Shown: piece by piece, positions 37,368 through 45,077 of the stretch
Layout of the letters: each line of letters opens with the position of its first letter
Position numbering within the stretch: position 1 is the first letter of the stretch
Assembly: GCF_002434505.1 (NCBI RefSeq)
Contig: NZ_DJKE01000008.1
Coordinates: 100,562-164,561 of the forward strand
Direction: 5' to 3'
Source: Brevundimonas sp. UBA6550
Lineage (GTDB): Bacteria > Pseudomonadota > Alphaproteobacteria > Caulobacterales > Caulobacteraceae
DNA: 64,000 nt
Translations under genes and position numbers: made by a program
The notes under the pieces: model-generated
Database searches by the model: none
What the model saw: only the letters and a program-made list of their open reading frames with translations
What the model was told of the DNA's origin: nothing

Positions 37368-38126
37368 ATGCCCAATTCCAACATTCAGCAAGTCTGGCCA
37401 GACATGGCCGACCTGACCCCCGAACAGCAGGCGCTGGCCGCCCTGCGCGCCGAGATCGACGGCATCGACGACCAGATCCTGGCCCTGTTTGAACAGCGCC
37501 TCGCCGTCGCCGCCACCGTGGGCCGCGCCAAGGACGCCCCGACCGGCCCCCACACCAAGCTGCGCCCCGACCGCGAGCAGACGGTGCTGTCGCGTATGCT
37601 GTCGAAATGCCAGCCCGAGAACGCCGAGGCGGTCGAGCATCTGTGGCGCGAGATCGTCGGCTGGGGTCTGGCGCGCCAGGGCCGGCTGCAGGTCCAGGTC
37701 TGGGCCCCGATCGAGCCGACGCGGGCCTTCGACGGCGCCCGCCTTCGGTTCGGCGCGGCGGCCGACATCAGGATGGTGCGCGATCCGCAAAAGGCGCTGG
37801 CCTTCGCCGCCGAGGGGCACGGCGTCGCCGTCCTGGCCATCAATACCGAAGACGCCTGGTGGATGGGCCTTCGCCGCGAATGGTCGATGCTCAGCGTCTT
37901 CGACGGTTACGGCGGCGAGACGCCGACGTCTCTGGCCGTGGGCAAGATCGATCCGCCGGCTCTGCCCAAGGGCCGGCGCGTCATCGTGACGGCGGGCGGC
38001 GATGCGGGCGACGGCGGCGGCGCGCGACGCTGGGGCCTGAACACCCATCACGGCTGGACCATCGCCCTGACCGAGGCCGAACTGGCGCCGGGCGATGCCG
38101 AGGGCTGTGTCGGCGCGATCGGCTAG
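37368..38126 (+). CDS. AroQ-type chorismate mutase with an additional C-terminal domain
   Basis: A 252-residue protein. Residues about 20-98 are an all-helical AroQ chorismate mutase (ALRAEIDGIDDQILALFEQR, then GRAK and LRPDREQTVLSRM). Residues about 105-252 form a second domain absent from simple AroQ enzymes; its DIRMVRDPQKALAFAAEGHGV segment has a loose likeness to the start of prephenate dehydratase lobes. It converts chorismate to prephenate, feeding the dehydratase encoded upstream. Start may be 37368 or ATG 37404. Confidence 0.85.
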   Translation: MPNSNIQQVWPDMADLTPEQQALAALRAEIDGIDDQILALFEQRLAVAATVGRAKDAPTGPHTKLRPDREQTVLSRMLSKCQPENAEAVEHLWREIVGWGLARQGRLQVQVWAPIEPTRAFDGARLRFGAAADIRMVRDPQKALAFAAEGHGVAVLAINTEDAWWMGLRREWSMLSVFDGYGGETPTSLAVGKIDPPALPKGRRVIVTAGGDAGDGGGARRWGLNTHHGWTIALTEAELAPGDAEGCVGAIG

Positions 38127-38152
38127 GTTTGATCGACATTCGGCCCCAAGCC

Positions 38153-38222
38153 GTCATTCCGGGGCTGAGCGAAGCGATGAATCCGGAACCCAGGACTACA
38201 GCCACGGACGCCCCGGAATGAC
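38153..38222. repeat. inverted-repeat element (REP/MITE-like)
   Basis: GTCATTCCGGGG (38153-38164) and CCCCGGAATGAC (38211-38222) are perfect 12-bp inverted arms around a 46-bp centre containing AATCCGGAACCCAG. Elements of this style are scattered in intergenic regions of related genomes. Coding content is absent. Confidence 0.75.
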
Positions 38223-38707
38223 GATCCAGGATTTCTACCGACTGACTGTCAATTGGTCCCAGACCTTTCCCCGTCCAAAGGAATCCGGGATTCTCGACCG
38301 GCGGCTGCTGTGTCACGGCCGCCAGCCATCCTTTCCGCCTGGGCGAAACCGCGCGTTTTCAGCGGCTTGAAGGACGGGATCGGCTTTTTCCTGAGTCCGA
38401 TGTCAAAGGCGGTTATGATGCCGGCTCGGTCTTTGACATCGCCATCCCTCGACGAGACTTGGACTCGTTAGACTCGTTGGACTGTTTTTTCGAGTCCAAC
38501 TTCCAGACCCGAATTGCACTTCGTTGCACTGTGCAATTCGGGCTCTATTTTTCTTCAACAAAAACAATGATCTGTTGCGTCAATTGCACGCCATTGCACC
38601 TTTTTTTGCGCGTGCAATGCGCCGCCCTTCCTGGCGCTGTCGCCGAAACGGCCTGAAGATCGGATCGCCGAAGAGGGCTGTGTCCCGAAGCGGATGCGGC
38701 CCTTGTT
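38223..38707. other. AT-rich intergenic island with iterated TTGCAC and several inverted repeats
   Basis: A 485-bp non-coding stretch. GATGTCAAAG (from about 38399) has a perfect inverted copy CTTTGACATC about 30 nt on. GACTCGTT is tandemly repeated near 38463-38478. Six copies of TTGCAC or its complement GTGCAA lie in 38514-38617. T- and A-rich runs contrast with the GC-rich surroundings. No open frame of plausible codon use is present. Confidence 0.65.
38508..38553 (+). terminator. hairpin with T-rich tail inside the island
   Basis: CCCGAATTGCAC (38508-38519) pairs perfectly with GTGCAATTCGGG (38531-38542) over an 11-nt loop and is followed by CTCTATTTTTC, the form of an intrinsic terminator. 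No gene upstream on this strand requires it, other than chorismate mutase 380 nt away, so it may end a small RNA. Confidence 0.55.
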
Positions 38708-39568
38708 TCAGACGGCCATATTGTCGATCAGTCGCGTCTTGCCCAGCCAGGCGGCGGTCAGGATGCGTGCCGGTGCGTCGACGACATCGTTGCGGAACGG
38801 CGTCAGGTCCTCGGCGTGGCGAATGACGACGTAGTCGACGCGCTCGAACCCGGCTTTCAGTATGGCGGCATAGGCTTCACGTTCGATCCCCGGCAGAGGA
38901 CGGCCGGAGGCGGCCTCCGCAGCAGCCTGGAACAGTATGCCGTTCAGTTGCCGCGCCGAGGCCAGTTCGGCCTCTGACAGATAGGCGTTGCGCGACGACA
39001 GGGCCAAGCCCCAGCCGTCCCGTTCGGTCGGGGCGCCGACGATCTCGACCGGCAGGTCCAGATCGCGCACGAACCGGCGAATGACCATCAGCTGCTGATA
39101 ATCCTTCTCGCCGAAAACGGCGACGTCGGGCTGGACCTGGTTGAACAGCTTGGTCACGACCAGGGCGACGCCGCCGAACATCTGCGGCCGGAAATCGCCC
39201 TCCAGACCCAGGGCGGGGCCGGCCATGGCGATGCTGGTGGCGAAGCCTTCGGGATACATCTCCGCCGCCGTCGGCGCGAACATCAGGTGACAGCCGGCGC
39301 CGGCCAGCAGGCGCGCGTCCTCCTCCTGCTGGCGGGGGTATTTGTCCAGGTCCTCGTGGGCGGCGAACTGGGTCGGATTGACGAAGTTGGAGGCGACCAC
39401 GCGGTCGGCGCGCCGGGCCGCTTCTCGCACCAGGGTCAGGTGGCCTTCGTGCAGGGCGCCCATGGTCGGAACCATGCCGACGCTGAGGCCTTGTCGTTTC
39501 CAGTCCCGAACGGTCGCGCGCAGGTCGGCCAGGGTGCGGACGACGGGCAGGGGAGGAGCGTCCATCAT
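38708..39568 (-). CDS. panC: pantoate--beta-alanine ligase
   Basis: A 286-residue enzyme joining pantoate and beta-alanine with ATP to make pantothenate. Motifs: VPTMGALHEGHLTLVREA (HIGH-like, about 32-49), NPTQFAAHEDLDKYPR, FGEKDYQQLMVIRRFVRDL and GLALSSRNAYLSE (KMSKS-like). The start is one of two adjacent ATGs (39568, 39565); the long upstream frame is unrelated. It diverges from the SPOR lipoprotein gene. Confidence 0.96.
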   Translation of the reverse strand: MMDAPPLPVVRTLADLRATVRDWKRQGLSVGMVPTMGALHEGHLTLVREAARRADRVVASNFVNPTQFAAHEDLDKYPRQQEEDARLLAGAGCHLMFAPTAAEMYPEGFATSIAMAGPALGLEGDFRPQMFGGVALVVTKLFNQVQPDVAVFGEKDYQQLMVIRRFVRDLDLPVEIVGAPTERDGWGLALSSRNAYLSEAELASARQLNGILFQAAAEAASGRPLPGIEREAYAAILKAGFERVDYVVIRHAEDLTPFRNDVVDAPARILTAAWLGKTRLIDNMAV

Positions 39569-39643
39569 GATGAAGCGATTAACCTTTCCGCTTAAGCCTG
39601 TTGATGCACCAGACTTCAAAGACTGGGCGCTAGGGTCGTGCTT

Positions 39644-40342
39644 ATGACGCCCGCAGAAGCGACCCGTCCAGTTCTGATCGCTCCGGCCCTGATTGCGGCC
39701 TTGGTCGGCGCCGTCGCGCTTTCGGGGTGCGGGGCGGCCAACGGCGATCCCCATAAGTTCGGATCAATGGCGGATCAGGTGGCGGCGGTCGATGTGCCGC
39801 TGACGCCCGGCGGCGATCCGTCCGCCCATCGTGCGCGGTCGGCCGAGGCGGCCGGTCTGCGCCCCGTCCGGTTCAGCGCCATGAAGGTCGCGGTGATGGA
39901 TCCCCACGCCATGTGGGACGCCCGCGACGATCAGGCGGGGGTGCGCCGCGTGGCCGAGGACGCCGGGCTGCGCGACGCGGTGATTCGGATGGTTCAGCCG
40001 GCGGTTCAGACCGCATCGGCTGTTCCGGTTCGTGAAGCCGGCGCGGCGACGCCGGCGCCGGAGCGGGCCTCCATGATGCATGACGCCGGCTTGCGCCATC
40101 CGACGCCCACGGGCCGCACCATCCAGTTGGGCGCCTATTCCAGCCCTGACGCGGCGCGCCAGGCGTGGACACGGTTGAAGGCGTCCGCCGATCTCGCCGC
40201 CCTGGCGCCGGTGTTCGAACCCGTAGAAGTTCAGGGCCGAACATTGACGCGGTTGAAGGTCGGCCCCGTTCCGAACGAGGCCGCCGCCGCCGTCTGCCGC
40301 GCCGCCGCCGTCGCCGACGCCTGGTGCGCCCGCAACAGCTGA
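39644..40342 (+). CDS. SPOR-domain lipoprotein
   Basis: A 232-residue protein with a lipoprotein signal (lipobox ALSGC near 25-29), a variable middle part and a C-terminal SPOR domain (about 155-232: TIQLGAYSSPDAARQAWTRL, then TLTRLKVGPVPNEAAAAVC). SPOR domains bind denuded glycan strands at division septa. Placement just ahead of mipZ fits a division role. ATG 39644 chosen over a GTG two codons earlier. Confidence 0.85.
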   Translation: MTPAEATRPVLIAPALIAALVGAVALSGCGAANGDPHKFGSMADQVAAVDVPLTPGGDPSAHRARSAEAAGLRPVRFSAMKVAVMDPHAMWDARDDQAGVRRVAEDAGLRDAVIRMVQPAVQTASAVPVREAGAATPAPERASMMHDAGLRHPTPTGRTIQLGAYSSPDAARQAWTRLKASADLAALAPVFEPVEVQGRTLTRLKVGPVPNEAAAAVCRAAAVADAWCARNS

Positions 40343-40469
40343 TCCCCGCTTTCAGCGCCGTCCACAGGTCTGCGTTAAGGTTCCGTTGACGTTTGGCGCG
40401 CGGCGGCCGACTCTCGGTCGAACTGGACCGCGCCTGAGTCGCGCCGGTCGGCACAGAGGATTCCCTCGA

Positions 40470-41306
40470 ATGACGCAGCCGCATGTGATCGTTCTCGGCA
40501 ACGAAAAGGGCGGGGCGGGCAAGTCCACCCTGGCCATCCACATCGTCACGGGCCTGCTGCACGCGGGCCGGACGGTGGCGATCATCGATCTGGACCTGCG
40601 CCAGCGGTCGATGCAGCGCTTCTTCCACAATCGCCTGGCCTGGCTTGCGGCGAACGAACAGGCCTTGCCGCAGCCCTTCATCCCCGACATGGGCGACGGC
40701 AAGGCCCTGGCCAAGGCCGATGTCGCCGAACAGATCGCCGCCTTCGAACGCGCCTTCGACGAGGCGGCCGCTCAAGGGGTGGACTGCATCCTGATCGACA
40801 CCCCGGGCGGCGATACGGCGGTCTCCAGCGCCGCCCACGCCCGCGCCGATCAGATCGTGACGCCGATGAACGACAGCTTCGTCGACTTCGACCTGCTGGG
40901 CGAGGTCGATCCGGTGTCGCTGGAGCTGCTGAAGCCGTCCATCTATTCCGAGAGCGTCTGGGAGGCGCGCAAGCAACGCGCCATCGCCCAGGGTCGCCAC
41001 GCGACCATCGACTGGCTGGTGGTGACCAACCGTCTGGCCGTCGCCGAGGCTCGCAACCGCAAGCGTCTGGAAGAGCGGATGAACAAGCTGGCCAAACGGG
41101 TCGGTTTCCGCGTCGGACCGGGTCTGCGCGACCGGGTCATCTATCGCGAACTGTTTCCCTTCGGCCTGACCGTGGCGGACCTGTCCAATGACATCCGGCC
41201 CGTCGCGGTGTCGCTGGCCCACGTCGCGGCGCGCCAGGAGATGCGCAACCTGATGATGGCCATGGGGCTGGAGCAGGTGATCGCCCCTTTGGACGTGGCG
41301 GCCTGA
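40470..41306 (+). CDS. mipZ: cell division inhibitor MipZ
   Basis: A 278-residue ParA/MinD-like ATPase with a deviant Walker A KGGAGKST (13-20), switch I DLDLRQRSMQRFF (about 40-52) and Walker B CILIDTPGGDTAVSS. MipZ binds ParB near the origin and forms a gradient that keeps FtsZ away from the poles, placing the septum at mid-cell. The start MTQPHVIVLGNEKGG agrees with the family; the frame continues upstream without support. Confidence 0.95.
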   Translation: MTQPHVIVLGNEKGGAGKSTLAIHIVTGLLHAGRTVAIIDLDLRQRSMQRFFHNRLAWLAANEQALPQPFIPDMGDGKALAKADVAEQIAAFERAFDEAAAQGVDCILIDTPGGDTAVSSAAHARADQIVTPMNDSFVDFDLLGEVDPVSLELLKPSIYSESVWEARKQRAIAQGRHATIDWLVVTNRLAVAEARNRKRLEERMNKLAKRVGFRVGPGLRDRVIYRELFPFGLTVADLSNDIRPVAVSLAHVAARQEMRNLMMAMGLEQVIAPLDVAA

Positions 41307-41321
41307 CGGTTTGACGACCCG

Positions 41322-41750
41322 ATGGGTTTGATTTGGCTGGCCCTGGCGGCCATCGCCGTCTGGGCCCTGGTCCGGCTGGGTCGCCAGACCGAGCGGCGCG
41401 GCCGGGCGCATTGGCGCGTGACGGCGACCCTGTTGGGATCGGTCCTGCTGGCGGGCGGCGCGCTCGCGGCCTTTCGCGGCGCATGGCTGGCGGCGGCGGC
41501 GCTGGCCGGGGCGGGGCTCTATCTGGCCTGGTCCTCGCGAATACGATCCGCCGTTCGCTCCGAGCCGATCAGCGAGGCCGACGCCCGCGCCGTGCTGGGC
41601 GTCCCGGCGGGCGCGGACGAGGCGGAAATCCGAGCGGCGTGGAAGCGCGCCATGGCCCGCGCCCATCCCGATCAGGGCGGCACCGAGGGGCTGGCGACGC
41701 GCGTCAACGCCGCGCGTGATCGCCTGCTGAAGCGGCGGGGGTCTTCCTAG
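41322..41750 (+). CDS. membrane-anchored J-domain protein
   Basis: A 142-residue protein with two N-terminal hydrophobic helices (about 3-18 and 35-70) and a C-terminal J domain (about 82-142) with the HPD motif in RAHPDQGGTEGLATRVNAARD. J domains stimulate DnaK; the membrane anchor would direct it to the inner membrane surface. It lies 15 nt after mipZ, probably cotranscribed. Confidence 0.88.
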   Translation: MGLIWLALAAIAVWALVRLGRQTERRGRAHWRVTATLLGSVLLAGGALAAFRGAWLAAAALAGAGLYLAWSSRIRSAVRSEPISEADARAVLGVPAGADEAEIRAAWKRAMARAHPDQGGTEGLATRVNAARDRLLKRRGSS

Positions 41751-41840
41751 CCGACACCAGATTCATTCGAAACAGTAGTTGTTGCGTATCAGTTTCATCT
41801 GGCCTAGATCATCTGAACCAACTTTCGGATGGAGCCGGAA

Positions 41841-42539
41841 ATGAAGATCGCAACCCTCGCCGCCGTGTCGGCGCTGGCCCTGCTGGCCGCGTGCAACAAG
41901 CCGGGCGAAGCGCCCGCCGCCGCCCCGAACGCCCCGGCCGAAGCCCCGGTGTCCGTGAAGGCGCCGGCCGGCGTCTATGTGCTGGACCCCACCCACGCCA
42001 CGCTGCAGTGGTCGCTGCTGCACAATACGATCTCGCACTACACTGCGCGGTTCGACAAATTCGAGGCCAGGCTGACGCTCGACCCGGCGAACCTGGAAAA
42101 CTCCAAGATCACCGCGACCATCGACCCCGCCTCGGTCAATGCGGCCTATCCCGCCGACTACAAGGCATCCCATGCGGGTTCGGCCTATTCCGGCTGGAAC
42201 GACGACATGGCCAACAATCCGACCTGGCTGAATGCCAAAACCTTCCCCGCCATCACCTTCGTCTCGACGTCGGTGAAGAAGACGGGCGCGCGCACGGCCC
42301 AGGTGACGGGCGATCTGACCTTCCTGGGCCAGACGCATCCGGTGACGCTGGACGCGACCTTCAACGGCGAGATCGACCGCCATCCCTTCGCCAATGTGCC
42401 CGCCGTCGGCTTCGCGGCCGAAGGGCGGTTCAAGCGGTCCACGTTCGGCATGGCGGTCGGCCCCATCGGCGACGAGGTGACGATCCGCTTCGACGGCGAG
42501 TTCATCCAGGAAGCCGCCCCGGCCGCGCCCGCGTCCTGA
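41841..42539 (+). CDS. YceI-family lipoprotein
   Basis: A 232-residue protein with a lipobox (LLAAC near 12-16), an Ala/Pro linker (about 17-40) and a YceI lipocalin-like domain (about 42-225: GVYVLDPTHATLQWSLLHN, FDKFEARLTLDP, FLGQTHPVTLDATFNG). YceI proteins bind isoprenoid-type lipids in a hydrophobic tunnel. Start at MKIATLAAV opens the signal peptide. It is followed by a terminator, then a cytochrome b561 gene with its own YceI domain. Confidence 0.92.
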   Translation: MKIATLAAVSALALLAACNKPGEAPAAAPNAPAEAPVSVKAPAGVYVLDPTHATLQWSLLHNTISHYTARFDKFEARLTLDPANLENSKITATIDPASVNAAYPADYKASHAGSAYSGWNDDMANNPTWLNAKTFPAITFVSTSVKKTGARTAQVTGDLTFLGQTHPVTLDATFNGEIDRHPFANVPAVGFAAEGRFKRSTFGMAVGPIGDEVTIRFDGEFIQEAAPAAPAS

Positions 42540-42550
42540 GACCCAGATCA

Positions 42551-42582
42551 AGAGAGCGGCGATTTCGGTCGCCGCTCTTTTT
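42551..42582 (+). terminator. intrinsic terminator after the YceI lipoprotein
   Basis: Ten-pair stem (42553-42562 with 42569-42578), 6-nt loop, then TTTT; 12 nt after the stop codon. Confidence 0.92.
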
Positions 42583-42607
42583 ACGTCGCCCTCAAGTCCG
42601 AGTGTCC

Positions 42608-43921
42608 ATGTCCCAAGCCCGCACCCGCTATTCGTCCGTCGCCATCGCCCTGCACTGGGCCATCGCGCTTCTGATCCTGTCGATGATCCCGATGGGTCTG
42701 TGGATGACGTCGGCGATCGACAAGCCTGACAGCCAGGCCCTGGCCTATCGGGTCTTCCAGATCCACAAGTCGATCGGCTTTCTGATCCTGGCGCTGACGG
42801 CGGTGCGGATCGTCTGGCGGCTGACGCATCGCCCGCCGGCCTTGCCCGGGACGATGAAGCGGTGGGAGGCCTTTGCTGCGGGCGCAACCCATGTGGCCTT
42901 CTACGCCCTGTTGCTGGCCCTGCCGCTGACGGGCTGGCTGTATGTGTCGGCCGGCTGGGCGGTGTCGCAGGATCGGGCGCTGGAGGTGGCGACCAGCTGG
43001 TTCGGCCTGTTTCCCATTCCGCACCTGCCGGGCGTGGCCGAACTGTCGACCCAGATGCGGCGGGCGCTGGCCTTCCAGGCCATGGGCGCCCATTCGCTGA
43101 TGGCCTGGGGCGCGGTCGTGCTGATCGTCCTGCACGTCGGCGCGGCCCTGAAGCACCAGTTCGTGGATAGGGATGGCGTGCTGGGCCATATGGTTCCGGG
43201 TCTGAAGGCCGGCCATGCCTATGAGCCTGCCGCTCCTGCGCCGTCGCCGGTGTGGGCCGAGCGCGCGGCGGGCGTCGCCCTGGTGCTGGCCGTCGCCGTC
43301 GCCGGCGCCATCGCCGCCCGACCCTACGCCTTGACGGAAGGCCAGCTGGCCGAGATCGCGCCGGCGCCCGTCGCCGCCGCCGCCCAGCCGAAGCCGGAGG
43401 CGCCGATCACGCCGGGCGCGGCGGCGGCATGGACCATCGACGCCGCCGCCTCCAGCATCCGCTTCACCGGAACCCACGCCGGGAAACGGTTCGAAGGGCG
43501 GTTCGACAAGTGGGAAAGCCACGTCTGGTTCGACCCAGCCGACCTGACAGGATCCAAGGCGGTGGTTCTGGTCCAGACCGCGTCGGCGCGGACGGGCGAT
43601 CCGACGCAGGAAGGTTCGCTGCAGGGCGCGGAATGGTTCGATCCGGCGCAGTATCCGGTCGCCCGTTTCGAGGCGACGCGCTTCCGATCCCTGGGTGGCG
43701 ACCGCTACGAGGCGGCGGGCGACCTGCGCATCAAGACGACCACCATCCCCGTGGTGCTGCCGTTCCGGTTCAGCGAATCCGGCGGCGTGGCCAAGGTGGA
43801 CGGCGCGCTGGAGCTGGATCGGACGGCGCTGGATCTCGGCATGGCCTCGGACGCTGCGGCGGATTGGGTGTCCAAAATGATCGGGGTTCGGATCGAGGTC
43901 TCCGCCCGCCGCGCGTCGTGA
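42608..43921 (+). CDS. cytochrome b561 fused to a YceI domain
   Basis: A 437-residue protein. The N-terminal half is a diheme cytochrome b561 with four helices (about 12-35, 48-68, 93-113, 150-175) and candidate haem ligands in ALHWAIALL (His16), FQIHKSIGF, FAAGATHVAFY and LIVLHVGAALKHQ. A fifth helix (about 218-238) leads to a periplasmic Pro/Ala linker and a YceI domain (about 275-437, WTIDAAASSIRFTGTHAGK, RFDKWESHVWFDP). The fusion links quinol-type electron transfer to a lipid-binding fold. ATG 42608; the longer upstream frame is a shadow of the previous gene. Confidence 0.93.
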   Translation: MSQARTRYSSVAIALHWAIALLILSMIPMGLWMTSAIDKPDSQALAYRVFQIHKSIGFLILALTAVRIVWRLTHRPPALPGTMKRWEAFAAGATHVAFYALLLALPLTGWLYVSAGWAVSQDRALEVATSWFGLFPIPHLPGVAELSTQMRRALAFQAMGAHSLMAWGAVVLIVLHVGAALKHQFVDRDGVLGHMVPGLKAGHAYEPAAPAPSPVWAERAAGVALVLAVAVAGAIAARPYALTEGQLAEIAPAPVAAAAQPKPEAPITPGAAAAWTIDAAASSIRFTGTHAGKRFEGRFDKWESHVWFDPADLTGSKAVVLVQTASARTGDPTQEGSLQGAEWFDPAQYPVARFEATRFRSLGGDRYEAAGDLRIKTTTIPVVLPFRFSESGGVAKVDGALELDRTALDLGMASDAAADWVSKMIGVRIEVSARRAS

Positions 43922-43992
43922 ACCGACGCTTGCCCTGACGGAAGCGAGGGCTTACGGCTCCGCGCCTTGATGAACGATTCAGGGAGCGGTCG

Positions 43993-44937
43993 ATGACCCT
44001 CGCACTTCTGTTTCCGGGCCAGGGCAGCCAGGCCATCGGCATGGGCGCGCAGCTGGCGGACGCCTTCGCCTCCGCGCGCGAGGTCTTCGCCGAGGTGGAC
44101 GAGGCCCTGGGCCAGAAGCTGTCGGTGCTGATGCGCGAGGGGCCCGAGGACCAGCTGACCCTGACCGAGAACGCCCAGCCCGCCCTGATGGCGGTGTCCG
44201 TGGCGGCGATCCGGGCGTTGAAGGTCGAGTTCGGTTTCGACGTCTCGGCGGCGGCCTATGTCGCCGGTCACTCGCTGGGTGAGTATTCGGCCCTGGCGGC
44301 GGCGGGCGCGATCTCGCTGTCGGACACCGCACGGCTCTTGAAGCTGCGCGGCCAGGCCATGCAGCGCGCCGTGCCGTTGGGGCAGGGGGCGATGGCCTCG
44401 CTGATCGGTCCGAAGACCGACCTGGCGCTGGCCGAGGCCGCAGCGGCGGCGGGCGCCGAACTGGGCGTCTGTGTGGTCGCCAACGACAATAACGCCGGCA
44501 ACATCGTCATCTCCGGCGAGAAGGCGGCGGTCGACCGCGCCATCGAGAAGGCCAAGGAACTGGGCGCGCGGGCGATCCCGCTGAACGTCTCGGCGCCCTT
44601 CCACTGTCCGCTGATGCAGCCAGCCGCCGACGAAATGGCCCAGGCCCTGGCGGACGCAAGGATCGTCGCGCCGGTCGTGCCGGTGATCGCCAATGTGCTG
44701 GCGCGCCCGGAAAGCGACCCCGAAGTCATTCGCCGTCTGCTGGTCGAACAGGTCACGGGCCGCGTGCGCTGGCGCGAGAGCATGGAGTGGATGGCGACAG
44801 AAGGGGGCGTGACGCGCTTCGCCGAGATCGGCTCGGGCAAGGTGCTGACCGGCATGGCCAAGCGGATCGCGCCGGACGCCGAGAGCCTGCCGCTGAACAC
44901 GCCGGAAGAGCTGGAAGCCTTCGCCAAGGCTCTTTGA
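43993..44937 (+). CDS. fabD: malonyl-CoA:ACP transacylase
   Basis: A 314-residue enzyme loading malonyl on acyl carrier protein. Motifs: LLFPGQGSQAIGMG (5-18), active-site Ser in AGHSLGEYSALAA (S94), NVSAPFHCPLMQPA with catalytic His, and the C-terminal EIGSGKVLTGMAKRI. It opens the fabD-fabG-acpP-fabF cluster. A long inverted repeat separates it from fabG. Confidence 0.97.
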   Translation: MTLALLFPGQGSQAIGMGAQLADAFASAREVFAEVDEALGQKLSVLMREGPEDQLTLTENAQPALMAVSVAAIRALKVEFGFDVSAAAYVAGHSLGEYSALAAAGAISLSDTARLLKLRGQAMQRAVPLGQGAMASLIGPKTDLALAEAAAAAGAELGVCVVANDNNAGNIVISGEKAAVDRAIEKAKELGARAIPLNVSAPFHCPLMQPAADEMAQALADARIVAPVVPVIANVLARPESDPEVIRRLLVEQVTGRVRWRESMEWMATEGGVTRFAEIGSGKVLTGMAKRIAPDAESLPLNTPEELEAFAKAL

Positions 44938-44943
44938 TAGCCG

Positions 44944-45065
44944 CTCATCCCGGCGGAGGCCGGGACCCAGCCCTTTGGGCGATGAGCGTTTGAGTTTGCG
45001 TTGGAATGGTGATCCCGGCCATCCTGCGCGTGAAAGCACTGGGTCCCGGCTTTCGCCGGGATGAG
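44944..45065. repeat. 122-bp inverted-repeat element between fabD and fabG
   Basis: Left arm 44944-44970 and right arm 45039-45065 are 27-bp inverted copies with about three mismatches, sharing CTCATCCCGGCG and CCGGGACCCAG. The 68-bp centre is unlike the arms. The right arm ends 12 nt before the fabG ATG. It looks like a non-autonomous mobile palindrome that inserted inside the fab operon. Confidence 0.85.
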
Positions 45066-45077
45066 CGGAGAATTTCA

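Noticed and set aside
39579..39595. Possible CtrA site (two TTAA half-sites) between panC and the SPOR lipoprotein
   Set aside because: The half-sites are 9 nt apart, whereas the CtrA consensus needs 7, and only the TTAA cores match.
41891..42607. N-terminal extension that would join the YceI lipoprotein region to cytochrome b561 in one 676-codon frame
   Set aside because: The first 239 codons are out of frame with the real YceI gene and cross a terminator; the b561 family start is at 42608.
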